This document shows, piece after piece, positions 55,656 to 64,000 of a stretch of 64,000 nucleotides of DNA. How positions within the stretch are numbered: position 1 is the stretch's first letter; each line of letters starts with the position of its first letter. The notes beneath the pieces were generated by a model, which saw only the letters and a list, made by a program, of their open reading frames with translations, was not told the DNA's origin and searched no databases. Made by a program: the position numbers and the translations under genes. The stretch spans positions 62,001 to 126,000 of the forward strand of contig CALKER010000006.1 of the NCBI GenBank assembly GCA_938084835.1, given 5' to 3'. This DNA is from an uncultured Thermoguttaceae bacterium (GTDB taxonomy: Bacteria > Planctomycetota > Planctomycetia > Pirellulales > Thermoguttaceae).

Positions 55656-58067
55656 CTAAGCGGCCCTCCTTACCCGTTGGACCCGCATGAGCTGGGAGTC
55701 GGGCTTACTTTCGGATGTCGGTGCTTGTTCTTGGCTTTTGTGGGTGACTTCGAGTTCGCCGGACTCTTCGGGCTGGGGCTGGAGTTGATCGCGGCCTTCC
55801 TCGGCCACTTCTTGCTCTTGACCATAGTAGCTTTCATAACCGTAGCCGTAATATTCGTAACCGTAATAACCACCCTCCCGCGAGTCGATTCGGTTGAGTA
55901 CCACTCCAACAACCGGGATGCGCAAGAGAGCAAAGGACTCCACGGTTCTGAGGATCATACGTCGAGTGGTTTTCGCTGGCTGAAATACAAGTAGAACGGC
56001 ACCTGTGAGCCGACCGATAACTGCGGCATCGCTGGCTGCCAGAGTTGGTGGGCTGTCCACAAGCACCTGGTCGTAAAGACTCTCCGCCCAAGCCAGAAGC
56101 TCCGAGAACCGAGGACTTCCAAGGAGCTCTGCAGGGTTACCGGGTCGTGCGCCGGAGGGAAGGATGTGCAGGTTTTCAAGGGGGGTGTGGAACAAATTGG
56201 CCCGAACAGCAACCTCCACGTCTTCTGAGCTACGAATCACCGCGGACAGACCTTCGCGACCGCGCATCCCAAGAAGAGCCGTCAGCCCAGGCCGTCGTAA
56301 GTCGGCATCGATAACCAAGGTCTTTTTGCCAGCCTGTGCCATGGCAACGGCTAGATTGGCCAACACCGTGGTTTTTCCTTCCCCCGGTTGGGCACTCGTG
56401 ATCACAAGGGCGTTGGTTTCGTGCTCGGTCAGTGCAAGTGCGGTGCGGAGTGTGCGGAACGCTTCACTCTCCGCCGCGTTAGGATGGGCAAAAGCTGGCA
56501 GGGAGTGGATACCACCCTCCGGCGTTATGCGCAGGTTTCGCACGGCGGCCAGCACGGGAACTCCGCTTGCTGCTTGCAGTTCTTCAACGGTGCGGAAGCG
56601 ATCATCCAGGATATCCACAATATAAATGATGCCAAGGCCTAGCCCGATCCCTCCGCCTAGCGCCGCTAAAAGGACAAATCGCCAATCGGGCGAAACCGGG
56701 ATGGGGTTGACCTCCGGCTCGGCAATGACAACAGCGCGAACTTCCTGCCCCCTTTGCTGAGTATCGATTTCGGTGATTCGCTGAAGGAGGGCCTGACGGA
56801 GATTACGCAGCCAATCCACCTCCCGAGCGAGAATATCGATGCGGGCCAGCGTCCCGGTTAGCGCTACCGCCTCGTTCTGAGCTTGTTCGTATTGCTGGGC
56901 TAAGGATTCTTCTAAGAGTTGTGCTTCGGCGACCTTCTGGGTAGCAATCTCTAGGAGGGTCGGCGCAATTTCACGGGCTTGAAGCGTTTCCGTGCGAAGG
57001 CGAAGCCATTGGGGATAGTTTTGCAGAAACTCTTCAGTTCGACGAATCTTTTCCCGAAGCGCGATGACCTCCGGATGGGCCAGTCCATAGCCCCGCTCTG
57101 TCATCAGGCTCTGCAATTTGGACTGATCCTCCAAGAGCGATTGGGTCAGCCGGGCTAAAAGGGTGGTATCCGGGGTGCTAAGCCCCAGACGATATCGGAT
57201 GAAATCATGGCCCACGAGATCGGCTAGCTGAAGTAAATGTTGATGAAGGTCTGCACCACTTTCAATTGCCTGTCGCACCTGATGGAAGGTGACCTCTAAG
57301 GCAATCCTTTTGCTGCGTGCCTCCATCAATCTGGTATTGAGATCCATCGCCCGCTGCACGAGAGGATGGGTAGCTCGGCTGTCGCTTGAATATCCGAGAT
57401 CTGCCGCCTGTTGCCGAAGGGAAAGAAGTTCGTTTTCTTTCGCTGCCAAGCGCGTTTCTAAGTGGGTCTTTTCTTTAGAAAGAATGGCCAGAATTTCCTG
57501 GGCTGTACCTTGGTAGGTTTCCTCAATAAATTTCATGTAGGAGTTGATCACCGCATCGACCACCACTGCCGCTGTTTGGGGGTCTTTGGAAACGTAACGG
57601 ATCTCCATGATATTAGTGTTCTGAGGCGAGCTGATGCTCAGGTTGTTCTGTATCTGCTGAACCCAGCGTTCGCTCGGCTTATCCGCCACGTCGATAAGGT
57701 GTTCCGGCGGTAGTTTTTCGAGGGCACGATTCAAAACTTTCGCGCTGCGAATAATGGTGCGGTGCGTGGGAATAAGTGTTCGCTGCCAGCGATCTTCAGA
57801 AGCTAATTGGGGAGTGCCTATCTCCTGGTTTGCTTCGACAATAAGGACCTGCGCGCGAGCCCCATAGTAGCGGGTGGCTGCAAGCAGATAGATTCCCGCT
57901 ACCGCAAGGCATGCTGCCAAGGTGCCAAGCAAAAGGTGGTAACGTGACCGAACAGCCAGGAGAAACCGCGCCAGCGCATGCACCATGTGGGCTGCCGACA
58001 CAGTTTCCCCAACAGCTACCACACCAACCGGATCGCTACGCATTCCTTCTGTCGACGCCTGGAGCAA
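55656..58067 (-). CDS. Polysaccharide co-polymerase with tyrosine autokinase domain (GumC/Wzc type)
   Basis: 803 residues from a TTG at 58067, which has AAGGAGG ten bases upstream; an ATG at 58043 is the alternative. Two transmembrane helices (about 37-65 and 470-490) flank a periplasmic Wzz domain with long coiled coils (about 190-440). The cytosolic BY-kinase domain (from about 545) has Walker A in SAQPGEGKTT, Walker A' in LVIDADLRRP and Walker B in VLVDSPP. The tail holds a striking tyrosine cluster, nine Tyr in about 16 residues, the expected autophosphorylation site, followed by a Glu/Gln/Pro-rich stretch. It controls chain length and export together with the Wza-type gene upstream. Confidence 0.94.
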   Translation of the reverse strand: MLQASTEGMRSDPVGVVAVGETVSAAHMVHALARFLLAVRSRYHLLLGTLAACLAVAGIYLLAATRYYGARAQVLIVEANQEIGTPQLASEDRWQRTLIPTHRTIIRSAKVLNRALEKLPPEHLIDVADKPSERWVQQIQNNLSISSPQNTNIMEIRYVSKDPQTAAVVVDAVINSYMKFIEETYQGTAQEILAILSKEKTHLETRLAAKENELLSLRQQAADLGYSSDSRATHPLVQRAMDLNTRLMEARSKRIALEVTFHQVRQAIESGADLHQHLLQLADLVGHDFIRYRLGLSTPDTTLLARLTQSLLEDQSKLQSLMTERGYGLAHPEVIALREKIRRTEEFLQNYPQWLRLRTETLQAREIAPTLLEIATQKVAEAQLLEESLAQQYEQAQNEAVALTGTLARIDILAREVDWLRNLRQALLQRITEIDTQQRGQEVRAVVIAEPEVNPIPVSPDWRFVLLAALGGGIGLGLGIIYIVDILDDRFRTVEELQAASGVPVLAAVRNLRITPEGGIHSLPAFAHPNAAESEAFRTLRTALALTEHETNALVITSAQPGEGKTTVLANLAVAMAQAGKKTLVIDADLRRPGLTALLGMRGREGLSAVIRSSEDVEVAVRANLFHTPLENLHILPSGARPGNPAELLGSPRFSELLAWAESLYDQVLVDSPPTLAASDAAVIGRLTGAVLLVFQPAKTTRRMILRTVESFALLRIPVVGVVLNRIDSREGGYYGYEYYGYGYESYYGQEQEVAEEGRDQLQPQPEESGELEVTHKSQEQAPTSESKPDSQLMRVQRVRRAA

Positions 58068-58400
58068 GTCAATAAATCCTCCTTGACAGAGGAACCGAGG
58101 TCGAAGAACTTGCGACGCTCAGATTCTTTGTAACCGATTAGCTCCCACGAAGATCCCAGGGAACAATACCTATGTTTCCGATGTAAATGCAAGGGGTTGT
58201 CGCCACTACAACTAACGACCGATGCTGTTGCCGAAATCCGATTGGCCCAGCGCGTTTATCGATAGAGAAACCAAAGTATGAATCGAGTGATGGTCCGCGC
58301 GATATTAGGAGTTGGAGCCTTTTCGGGTGTCCGCATGACCATATGAAATGTCTCATCCACGGACATGTGTTTTAGCGCCTTTGCCGTAAGAACTGGTGTC
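58068..58400. other. Spacer between the exporter and kinase genes of the polysaccharide cluster
   Basis: 333 bp with no recognisable gene. The ribosome-binding site of the kinase gene lies at its left end. Confidence 0.4.
58078..58084 (-). promoter_or_regulatory. Ribosome-binding site supporting the TTG start of the Wzc-type gene
   Basis: The minus strand reads AAGGAGG, then ten bases, then TTG at 58067. The next ATG (58043) has a site almost touching it, so the TTG is preferred. Confidence 0.5.
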
Positions 58401-59504
58401 CTAAAAGATCGGTACGGAGGCGCTGACCCCAAACCGGAAGAAGTATCGCATGGCACGTTCGAGCATGGTGATTGGTGTATCTTCAACACTGATCACATCG
58501 CCGGGGGCAAGGCGAAGGTTTGCTTGAGGATCAGTTTTTGCTTGCCTTACACTGGCCACAATTTGCACGGGCTGCCCACCGATGCCCCGCTGCCGCATGA
58601 TCTGCACGCGGTCTGCCAATTCTGAGCTTCGTCCACCTGCCATCGCCAGGGCATCGAGGAGAAAAAGATCTTGTCCTGGGGGGATATCAATCTTGCCGGG
58701 ACGATTCACCAGGCCAAGCACATACACGGAACGGGGGGGCTGCTTGGAGATTATGATTACGTCCCCATCCCGAAGGCGGTATTCACCGGCAATAAGGCTC
58801 TCACCGTTAGCCAGGTCTATCACGATGGTCTCGGGACCCGGTGGCGGGGAACCTTTGCGGGAGGATGCTCCCGCTAACAGCAAATTGGGTTCAGCGGTCT
58901 CTTGGCTGACCAGTTGGGGACCGATATTCGAATACGATTGGCTCCGGTAAATTTCAATCCGGGGACCGGCGTCGTCAGTAAGACTTCCTGCTGCCATCAA
59001 CGCGTCGAGGAGCGTACTTTGTGTTGCGGGCAGCTCATAGACCCCTTCCTTTTTTACCGCTCCGATGACGACCACCCGGACGGTCCGAGGCTTCTTAATG
59101 CTGACTGACACAACAGGATTAGTGTAAATGCCCCGGTCTCGAGCGGTTTGAGCAATGACAGCCTCCGCTTCGCTGGCACGCAACCCGGCCACGCTGACTC
59201 TTCCCACAAGGGGGACGGTGATGGAGCCATCCTCGCTCACGCGAAGCGGTATCGCGGCCGGCGCGGGTGGAGCGGCTTGCGCTGCTACCATCACCTCCAG
59301 AAGATCGCCCGGTTGAATTGTGTCGGAAGGGGGAAGTGATCGGCTCAGTTTACTGAGAGTCTCGCGGTAAGAAGTGGTGGCGGGTGGGGCCTGAAGATCC
59401 GCTGGTAAGCTCCTTGCGTGATAACCTCTCGTGGCGCAGCCAAAGGCTGCCAACGTCACTAGCAGCAGCACTGCAATCCAGGTTTGGTGATCACGCGCAA
59501 TCAT
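58401..59504 (-). CDS. Polysaccharide export outer-membrane lipoprotein (Wza/KpsD type)
   Basis: 367 residues from the ATG at 59504, chosen because it gives a lipoprotein signal: hydrophobic core and AAFGC lipobox near residue 22. A poly-export domain (about 65-150: TIQPGDLLEVMV, DGSITVPLVGRVSVAGL) is followed by two SLBB-type units (about 160 onward, VVVIGAVKKEGVYELP; and VYVLGLVNRPGKIDIPPGQDLFLLDALAMAGG). The C-terminus has one hydrophobic stretch. It would form the octameric export channel, acting with the Wzc-type kinase encoded next. Normal length. Confidence 0.93.
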   Translation of the reverse strand: MIARDHQTWIAVLLLVTLAAFGCATRGYHARSLPADLQAPPATTSYRETLSKLSRSLPPSDTIQPGDLLEVMVAAQAAPPAPAAIPLRVSEDGSITVPLVGRVSVAGLRASEAEAVIAQTARDRGIYTNPVVSVSIKKPRTVRVVVIGAVKKEGVYELPATQSTLLDALMAAGSLTDDAGPRIEIYRSQSYSNIGPQLVSQETAEPNLLLAGASSRKGSPPPGPETIVIDLANGESLIAGEYRLRDGDVIIISKQPPRSVYVLGLVNRPGKIDIPPGQDLFLLDALAMAGGRSSELADRVQIMRQRGIGGQPVQIVASVRQAKTDPQANLRLAPGDVISVEDTPITMLERAMRYFFRFGVSASVPIF

Positions 59505-60105
59505 TATTTCTTCATCGCCGGAAGATGAGCCAACTTTGCGGTGACGGCGCATCGTTGCTGTTCTCGAGGATCCTTCGGCCGCCCAAAGTGGACACTCTCT
59601 GCTACAGCCGTTTCTACTTCTTCTTGCTGTTAGATTGGCCAACACAACGGCACCAAAGCCTTCTACCCCCTCCTGTACTTTTCACAGGCCCGAAGAGTTA
59701 TTGGCCGACAAGCTCAAGCCCTGGCCCAATTTTCGGCTGGTGTAAGCAAAGGGCCGATCACACTTGGATCGGTGTCGCTTTGGCGTGTAAGCTGCTCTAG
59801 CACCGCGACGCGAATGGCATGGGAAAGAAGTTTCTCCATCCCGAGGTTACCAGCTTCGTACTTGATGTGAGGGCAAAACTCATCCTCTTTGCATGTGCAA
59901 GTACTGGTCTTCGCCTGGACTTATCTTGCGAAATTCTTGTAGGTAGCCCTAACCGCAGTGATTTCCCTTGGGCTGTGTGGGAATTCGTCGAAATCCTTAA
60001 GAGAGAAATAACATCACACTGTCTCACCGGAATGGTGAGCTTGGTGGCAAACTGGGACTTGACTAGTGCGATTGGTCGACTCGCTTGAGAAAAGTTTGAT
60101 GGAGA
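59505..60105. other. Spacer in the polysaccharide cluster
   Basis: 601 bp. Open frames across this region have no domain. I see no structured RNA. A promoter for the Wza-Wzc-Wzy-CapD genes may lie here. Confidence 0.45.
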
Positions 60106-60666
60106 TCAGGGACTAGCAGGGGCTTTGTCATCATCGTCCGCCAAAGCAATCGCCACTGGCACGGCCACGGCCACGGCGACAATGCCGCCGATAACCCATG
60201 GGTTTCGAAGGGCTCTTGCCAGCCTGCCTTGTCCCCGGGGGAAAATTTGCCCGCGGACCAACTGGTCTCCTTCTACCGCCACCAGCCCCGGCTGGGCGCC
60301 AGGTGGGGCATTGGTGGTCGACCACACCCGACATTGGGTTTCCGAATTCTCCGCAACAACGCGGTAGGCACCGGGGGAGACATCACTGAACGCGAAATAA
60401 CCGTCTTTTGTCGAGCGAGTTGCCGTCAGGAGCACATCCCCGCGGAAAAGTTTAATCTCTCTCTCACCCAGAGGTCGCCCCTGGCCGTCGAGAATCGTTC
60501 CCACGAGGACCTCTTTTTTGTGTCCGAGCTGTTTATGCAGCACAACATCCTGAATAGGTGCGGGCGAGGTCGGCCCAACGTTCTCTGCGGAGAAAGCACA
60601 GGTTTGTTCGAGCATCCATGCAACCAACAGGGCCGACAAAAGCCGCCAAATTCCCTTTCTTGGCAT
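60106..60666 (-). CDS. Exported carboxypeptidase-regulatory-like protein with C-terminal membrane anchor
   Basis: 186 residues from the ATG at 60666, which has GGAGG seven bases upstream. Signal peptide 1-26. The middle (about 50-115) is a CarboxypepD_reg-like beta-sandwich: VLVGTILDGQGRPLGEREIKLF, TKDGYFAFSDVSPGAYRVV. The C-terminus has one transmembrane helix (about 155-175), then DDDDK and a short tail. This two-part design is common in planctomycetes; it may anchor a surface or periplasmic module. It lies upstream of the polysaccharide-export gene, so it may belong with envelope polysaccharide functions. Function unknown. Confidence 0.78.
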   Translation of the reverse strand: MPRKGIWRLLSALLVAWMLEQTCAFSAENVGPTSPAPIQDVVLHKQLGHKKEVLVGTILDGQGRPLGEREIKLFRGDVLLTATRSTKDGYFAFSDVSPGAYRVVAENSETQCRVWSTTNAPPGAQPGLVAVEGDQLVRGQIFPRGQGRLARALRNPWVIGGIVAVAVAVPVAIALADDDDKAPASP

Positions 60667-61251
60667 CTCTCATCCTCCGTGACTAAATTCAATAGCAAAC
60701 AACCCTTGCCGACAAAAAGGTGCTGCTATCCGCTACGAGAGGGGCAAGCCCGCGAGGGTCGATCTCTTATCCGGAAACGAAGAGACCCTATGCGGGCAGG
60801 CACACGTGCCTTCCAGTGAGGGTGGAGATTATCCCGCCGCTTTTTCCGAAAAGACAAGGGCAGTTTATTTTAGGGACATGGGTGGTTTAGTCTACGGAGG
60901 GGACGGGGACTTCCAAAGGCCCAGACCGCTGAGAACGTTTGCGCGCTAGATCCGCACCATATTAGCCTCATTAGCCTCGAAGTTTGAGGAATAGGACCGG
61001 GAATCTCCAAAAGGATCCAAGGGGCAAAATTTCAGGATTAAAAATTTGGTAGGAGATAGCGGATAATATTTCGCCTATCCTTCCTCAGTTTACCGGGATG
61101 CTCAGCTGTCAAGGTTTCCAAAAATCATCTAATTTCTTTTTCCCTGGGAGCCGGGGAATAGTGGAGTAGTGGTTTTTTGGACCTCGAGGGCATTGAGTGG
61201 CTAAAGGTTTCACTTCAGGACGTTCGTCCTGGGCGGTACCTACCATTGGCC
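60667..61251. other. Spacer between the polysaccharide cluster and the SLC13 gene
   Basis: 585 bp, including a 9-bp tandem repeat (ATTAGCCTC twice at 60961-60978). No gene recognised. Confidence 0.45.
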
Positions 61252-63087
61252 TTACGGCGAACTTGCATGAAACGGCCAAAAGATGGGAATTACTATTAAC
61301 CCAATGACAAAGGAGAGGATATTGAGGGGTAGTCCCAATTTTAGGTAGTCCCGTGGGGAGTATCCGCCCGGACCCATCACCATCAAATTGGTGGCATAGC
61401 CGATTGGAGAAAGAAAGCTCAACGAAGCACCCAGGGTGATAGCAATGATGAATGGCCGCGGGTCAATACCGATTTGGCCTCCTGCGGCTACTACGATGGG
61501 GAACAAGGTCACCGCCACTGCGTTATTCGTCACAAATTCGGTGAGGATACTTGCGAATAGGTACACCACGGCAAGAAGGATGTACGGATGCTCACCGCAA
61601 GCCCCCACTAGGTACTGAGCGATTTTGGTGGCTGCCCCACTTTTGTCAAGCGCCTTTGCCAGACCGATGGCCGCACCAATGGTTATCAGTAACTGCCAAT
61701 CCAATGATTGGCGTGCCTGAAGTGTCGACAGACAACGGCATGTGACCATAATTAGAGCCGCCAAGATAGCCCCAACGGCCGGCTCGCCCACTAACGGAGC
61801 TAAGGACCTGACGGCCGGAATGCTTCCCGCAATCAGCCACATCACATATCCAAGGAAGATCACACCAGCTATCCCCGCTTTTTCGTGCTGCGGGGGCTCG
61901 AAACCTTCGACGTTCGACACCAAGTAAAAGTCGCGACTGTGTCGATATTGGGAAACGAAGTTTGGCCGTGTTTGAAGCAGCAGGGTATCCCCAGGCTGAA
62001 GGCGAATATCTCCGATCTTAGTGGGTAACCGCTCACCATTGCGATGGACCGCGATGACTACGGCGTTGTATACTCGACGGAAATTCCCTTCGCGAATGGT
62101 TTGTCCCACAAGCGGGCAGGAGTGCGAAACCACCGCTTCGCACAGATGCCGAAGCTTCTGGCCTTTCTCCTGAAGCCGGTATCGCAGTTCGCCGGCGGGT
62201 ACCAGTCCCGGAATTTTCACTAGGTCTACAATGGTGGTCACCACTCCCGTAAACACCAGGCGGTCGCCTGCCTGGATGATGTCCTCCGGAGTGGTGGGAG
62301 TGATCACCTCTTGCCCGCGATCAATTTCCATGAGAAATAGGCCCCGAAGGTGCCGGAGCCCAGCTTGCTCAATCGTCTTTCCTACCAAATGGCAATTAGG
62401 TTCCACAATCATTTCTACTAAATACTCCCGGGCCTCTTGATCCAGCTTTTCCACCAGATCGAGGCGATTGGGAAGCACCCTCTGACTGATAAGGAGAATG
62501 CACAAGGCACCACTTAAGGCAACGGGGACGCCAGCATACCCTAATTCGAACAGATGCATCGGTCGAAATCCTGCCTCCACCATTAACCCTTGCACAATCA
62601 GATTGGTGCTTGTGCCCACCAGGGTGCACACCCCGCCCAAGATCGCAAGAAAACTCACCGGCATAAGGACTTTTGAAGGGGACACACCGCGCTGCCGACA
62701 CCAGGTGAGAAGAAGGGGGACCAGAATGGCCACGATGGGCGTGTTATTGAAAAAGGCGGATAAGACCAAAAGTGTTGGTGCTAACACCATCAAAACTTCT
62801 TGAGGGGTTCGACAAGCACCTATGAGGTTATATGCCGCCCAGTCGATGATTCCTGTCGACTTCAGTCCCCCGGCTACCACCAATAAAGCTGCAACCGTGA
62901 TCAGTCCGGGATTAGAAAAGCCTTCCAACGCCTGATTCGGCGAAATGACACCTGTGATTACAACGACGATGAGTCCGCATAAAAACAAAACATCAAGTGG
63001 CAGATTCCCTCGCCATTGAATGACAACGAAGATACCAACGATAGTGACAACGCTGATTAGTTCCGGAAGATCCCAACCCAGAATCAT
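61252..63087 (-). CDS. SLC13/DASS-family anion permease with two TrkA-C (RCK_C) domains
   Basis: 611 residues from the ATG at 63087. The N-terminal half has about five helices with SAFFNNTPIVAILVPLL, one of the paired hairpin motifs of the family. Residues about 215-385 contain two cytosolic TrkA-C domains (LVGKTIEQAGLRHLRGLF and LVGQTIREGNFRRVYNAVV), regulatory ligand-binding folds. The C-terminal half repeats the helical block with the second motif EFVTNNAVAVTLFPI. This design matches bacterial SLC13-type sodium- or proton-coupled carriers of dicarboxylates, sulfate or similar anions, with substrate unknown. Monocistronic; convergent with nothing close. Confidence 0.9.
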   Translation of the reverse strand: MILGWDLPELISVVTIVGIFVVIQWRGNLPLDVLFLCGLIVVVITGVISPNQALEGFSNPGLITVAALLVVAGGLKSTGIIDWAAYNLIGACRTPQEVLMVLAPTLLVLSAFFNNTPIVAILVPLLLTWCRQRGVSPSKVLMPVSFLAILGGVCTLVGTSTNLIVQGLMVEAGFRPMHLFELGYAGVPVALSGALCILLISQRVLPNRLDLVEKLDQEAREYLVEMIVEPNCHLVGKTIEQAGLRHLRGLFLMEIDRGQEVITPTTPEDIIQAGDRLVFTGVVTTIVDLVKIPGLVPAGELRYRLQEKGQKLRHLCEAVVSHSCPLVGQTIREGNFRRVYNAVVIAVHRNGERLPTKIGDIRLQPGDTLLLQTRPNFVSQYRHSRDFYLVSNVEGFEPPQHEKAGIAGVIFLGYVMWLIAGSIPAVRSLAPLVGEPAVGAILAALIMVTCRCLSTLQARQSLDWQLLITIGAAIGLAKALDKSGAATKIAQYLVGACGEHPYILLAVVYLFASILTEFVTNNAVAVTLFPIVVAAGGQIGIDPRPFIIAITLGASLSFLSPIGYATNLMVMGPGGYSPRDYLKLGLPLNILSFVIGLIVIPIFWPFHASSP

Positions 63088-63465
63088 AGTTTTTATTGCC
63101 CATCGCGTTGCGAAAATTGTTGTCTCTTAAACGGGTGTTCAAGCCCGCACTTCGGAGTCATGAGAACTTCAGGGTGCCATTAGGTGGGCGATCAAGCAGT
63201 AGGTAGTAGTAGCAGTTGGTTGTCGCCAAAAAGCAGCAAAAAGTCAACTTTGCGGCTTGATTGCGAGATCCTAGTTGTTGCCCTTGACGGTTGGGGTGCT
63301 GTGAATTGTTGCAAAATTTGGCACCATTGCTAGTCATCGAGTATGTCGTCTGAATGCTGTGGAAAAAAGAGATTGTCAATACAACAGCGCGCGTAAAATC
63401 ATTCTTAGGTTTTCCACAAAGCGTTACCCTAGCCTTTAATCCATGGATAACAGTGGAAGGGCAAA
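63088..63465. other. Spacer between ruvC and the SLC13 gene
   Basis: 378 bp. Nothing recognised, apart from T/A-rich stretches in which promoters could lie. Confidence 0.4.
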
Positions 63466-63972
63466 TTATGTCAACGGCTTTGCGCCCACAGCTTCGGTGC
63501 GACGACTCATATAATAATGACACATGGCCAGAGCCAAAGCATCTGCTACATCGGGCGGTTCTGCGATGTGCTGTAGTCCCAGCTCTCGGGAAATAGCTCG
63601 CTGGATTTGGGATTTGCTTGCACGTCCGGTGCCGGTGAGCATTTTTTTGACCTGCGTGGCCGAGTAATGCGTGACCGGGATGCCGGCCAAGGCGCACGCA
63701 AGGCAGATAACCCCTCGCGCATGGCCCATGAGCACAGCCGTACGAGGGTGGGCCGTGTGAGTGAAAAGTTCTTCCAACGCGGCAACTTTTGGGGTCCAGA
63801 GGTGAAACAGCTCATCGAGGGAGTGGAAAAGCTCCTTAAGGCGATCTTCTAGTCCCGCCCGGGGCGACGGGCGAATAACTCCCGCCTCGCAGAGGAGGAT
63901 CCTCGAGCCATCTGCCTCGATAATCCCGTAGCCCGTGATTCGCAACCCGGGGTCGAGGCCCAGAATCCGCAT
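63466..63972 (-). CDS. ruvC: Crossover junction endodeoxyribonuclease RuvC
   Basis: 168 residues from the ATG at 63972. A Holliday-junction resolvase working with RuvAB in recombination repair. It has an RNase H-like fold with all four catalytic acids: Asp7 in LGLDPGL, Glu67 in AALEELF, Asp141 and Asp144 in PPDVADALALA. Conserved VKKMLTGTGRASKSQIQ is present. Normal length. It lies 28 bp from the window edge, so upstream neighbours (often yebC or ruvA) are not visible. Confidence 0.96.
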   Translation of the reverse strand: MRILGLDPGLRITGYGIIEADGSRILLCEAGVIRPSPRAGLEDRLKELFHSLDELFHLWTPKVAALEELFTHTAHPRTAVLMGHARGVICLACALAGIPVTHYSATQVKKMLTGTGRASKSQIQRAISRELGLQHIAEPPDVADALALAMCHYYMSRRTEAVGAKPLT

Positions 63973-64000
63973 AGGCCAGGTCCTTGGAAAACTCGGTGCC

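Noticed and set aside
1..64000. tRNA, rRNA, tmRNA, SRP or RNase P RNA genes
   Set aside because: No sequence with the TpsiC-arm pattern plus acceptor pairing, nor the hallmark conserved segments of the other RNAs, was found by eye. A covariance-model scan would be needed to rule them out.
1..64000. Insertion sequences or prophage
   Set aside because: No transposase, integrase or phage structural protein is encoded and no terminal inverted repeat pair with target duplication was seen.

Overview
The window looks like a chromosomal segment of a planctomycete, possibly a thermophilic one of the Thermogutta type. This is inference from gene content: a DUF1570-type secreted metallopeptidase, an ECF-like sigma factor with a membrane TPR partner, exported metacaspases with DUF4384 modules, an O-antigen ligase/TPR fusion, a GumC/Wzc-type tyrosine kinase, and very long intergenic spacers. 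Thirteen spacers exceed 500 bp and together make up about 11.8 kb. I see no rRNA, tRNA, transposase or phage gene.

Layout. 0-10 kb: the end of an unidentified gene, a secreted gluzincin-like protein, a benzoylformate-decarboxylase-like ThDP enzyme, a ThuA-domain protein, a Rieske/cytochrome b6/subunit IV-like respiratory operon, and glucose-6-phosphate isomerase. 10-29 kb: mostly single housekeeping genes separated by 0.6-1.4 kb spacers (M16 peptidase, NagB-like deaminase, DcaP-like porin, cdsA, uppS, purA, fabH, dcd, folE). The spacers hold short tandem duplications, palindromes and one three-copy CRISPR-like degenerate repeat. 29.7-35.5 kb: a large FAD/Fe-S oxidoreductase followed by moaD-moaE-moaA for molybdopterin synthesis and a YkgJ-type cysteine-cluster protein. 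35.7-37.1 kb: an orphan coiled-coil membrane protein.

38.3-46.9 kb is the most unusual region. Seven co-directional genes encode a small helical protein, an ECF-like sigma factor, a membrane-anchored TPR protein (putative anti-sigma), a secreted unknown, a secreted protein whose N-terminal half resembles the oomycete GP42 transglutaminase (with a Pep-13-like motif) fused to DUF4384, a DUF4384-metacaspase fusion, and a second metacaspase fused to a CsgG/FlgO-like region. I read it as a sigma-controlled, extracytoplasmic protein-crosslinking and proteolysis system. That function is inference.

47-49.6 kb: a Gfo/Idh/MocA oxidoreductase and rhamnulokinase. 50.3-60.7 kb, minus strand: an exopolysaccharide cluster read in the order carboxypeptidase-regulatory-like protein, Wza-type exporter, Wzc-type kinase, Wzy/O-antigen ligase-TPR, CapD-type epimerase/dehydratase. 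61-64 kb: an SLC13-type permease with two TrkA-C domains, and ruvC at the right edge.
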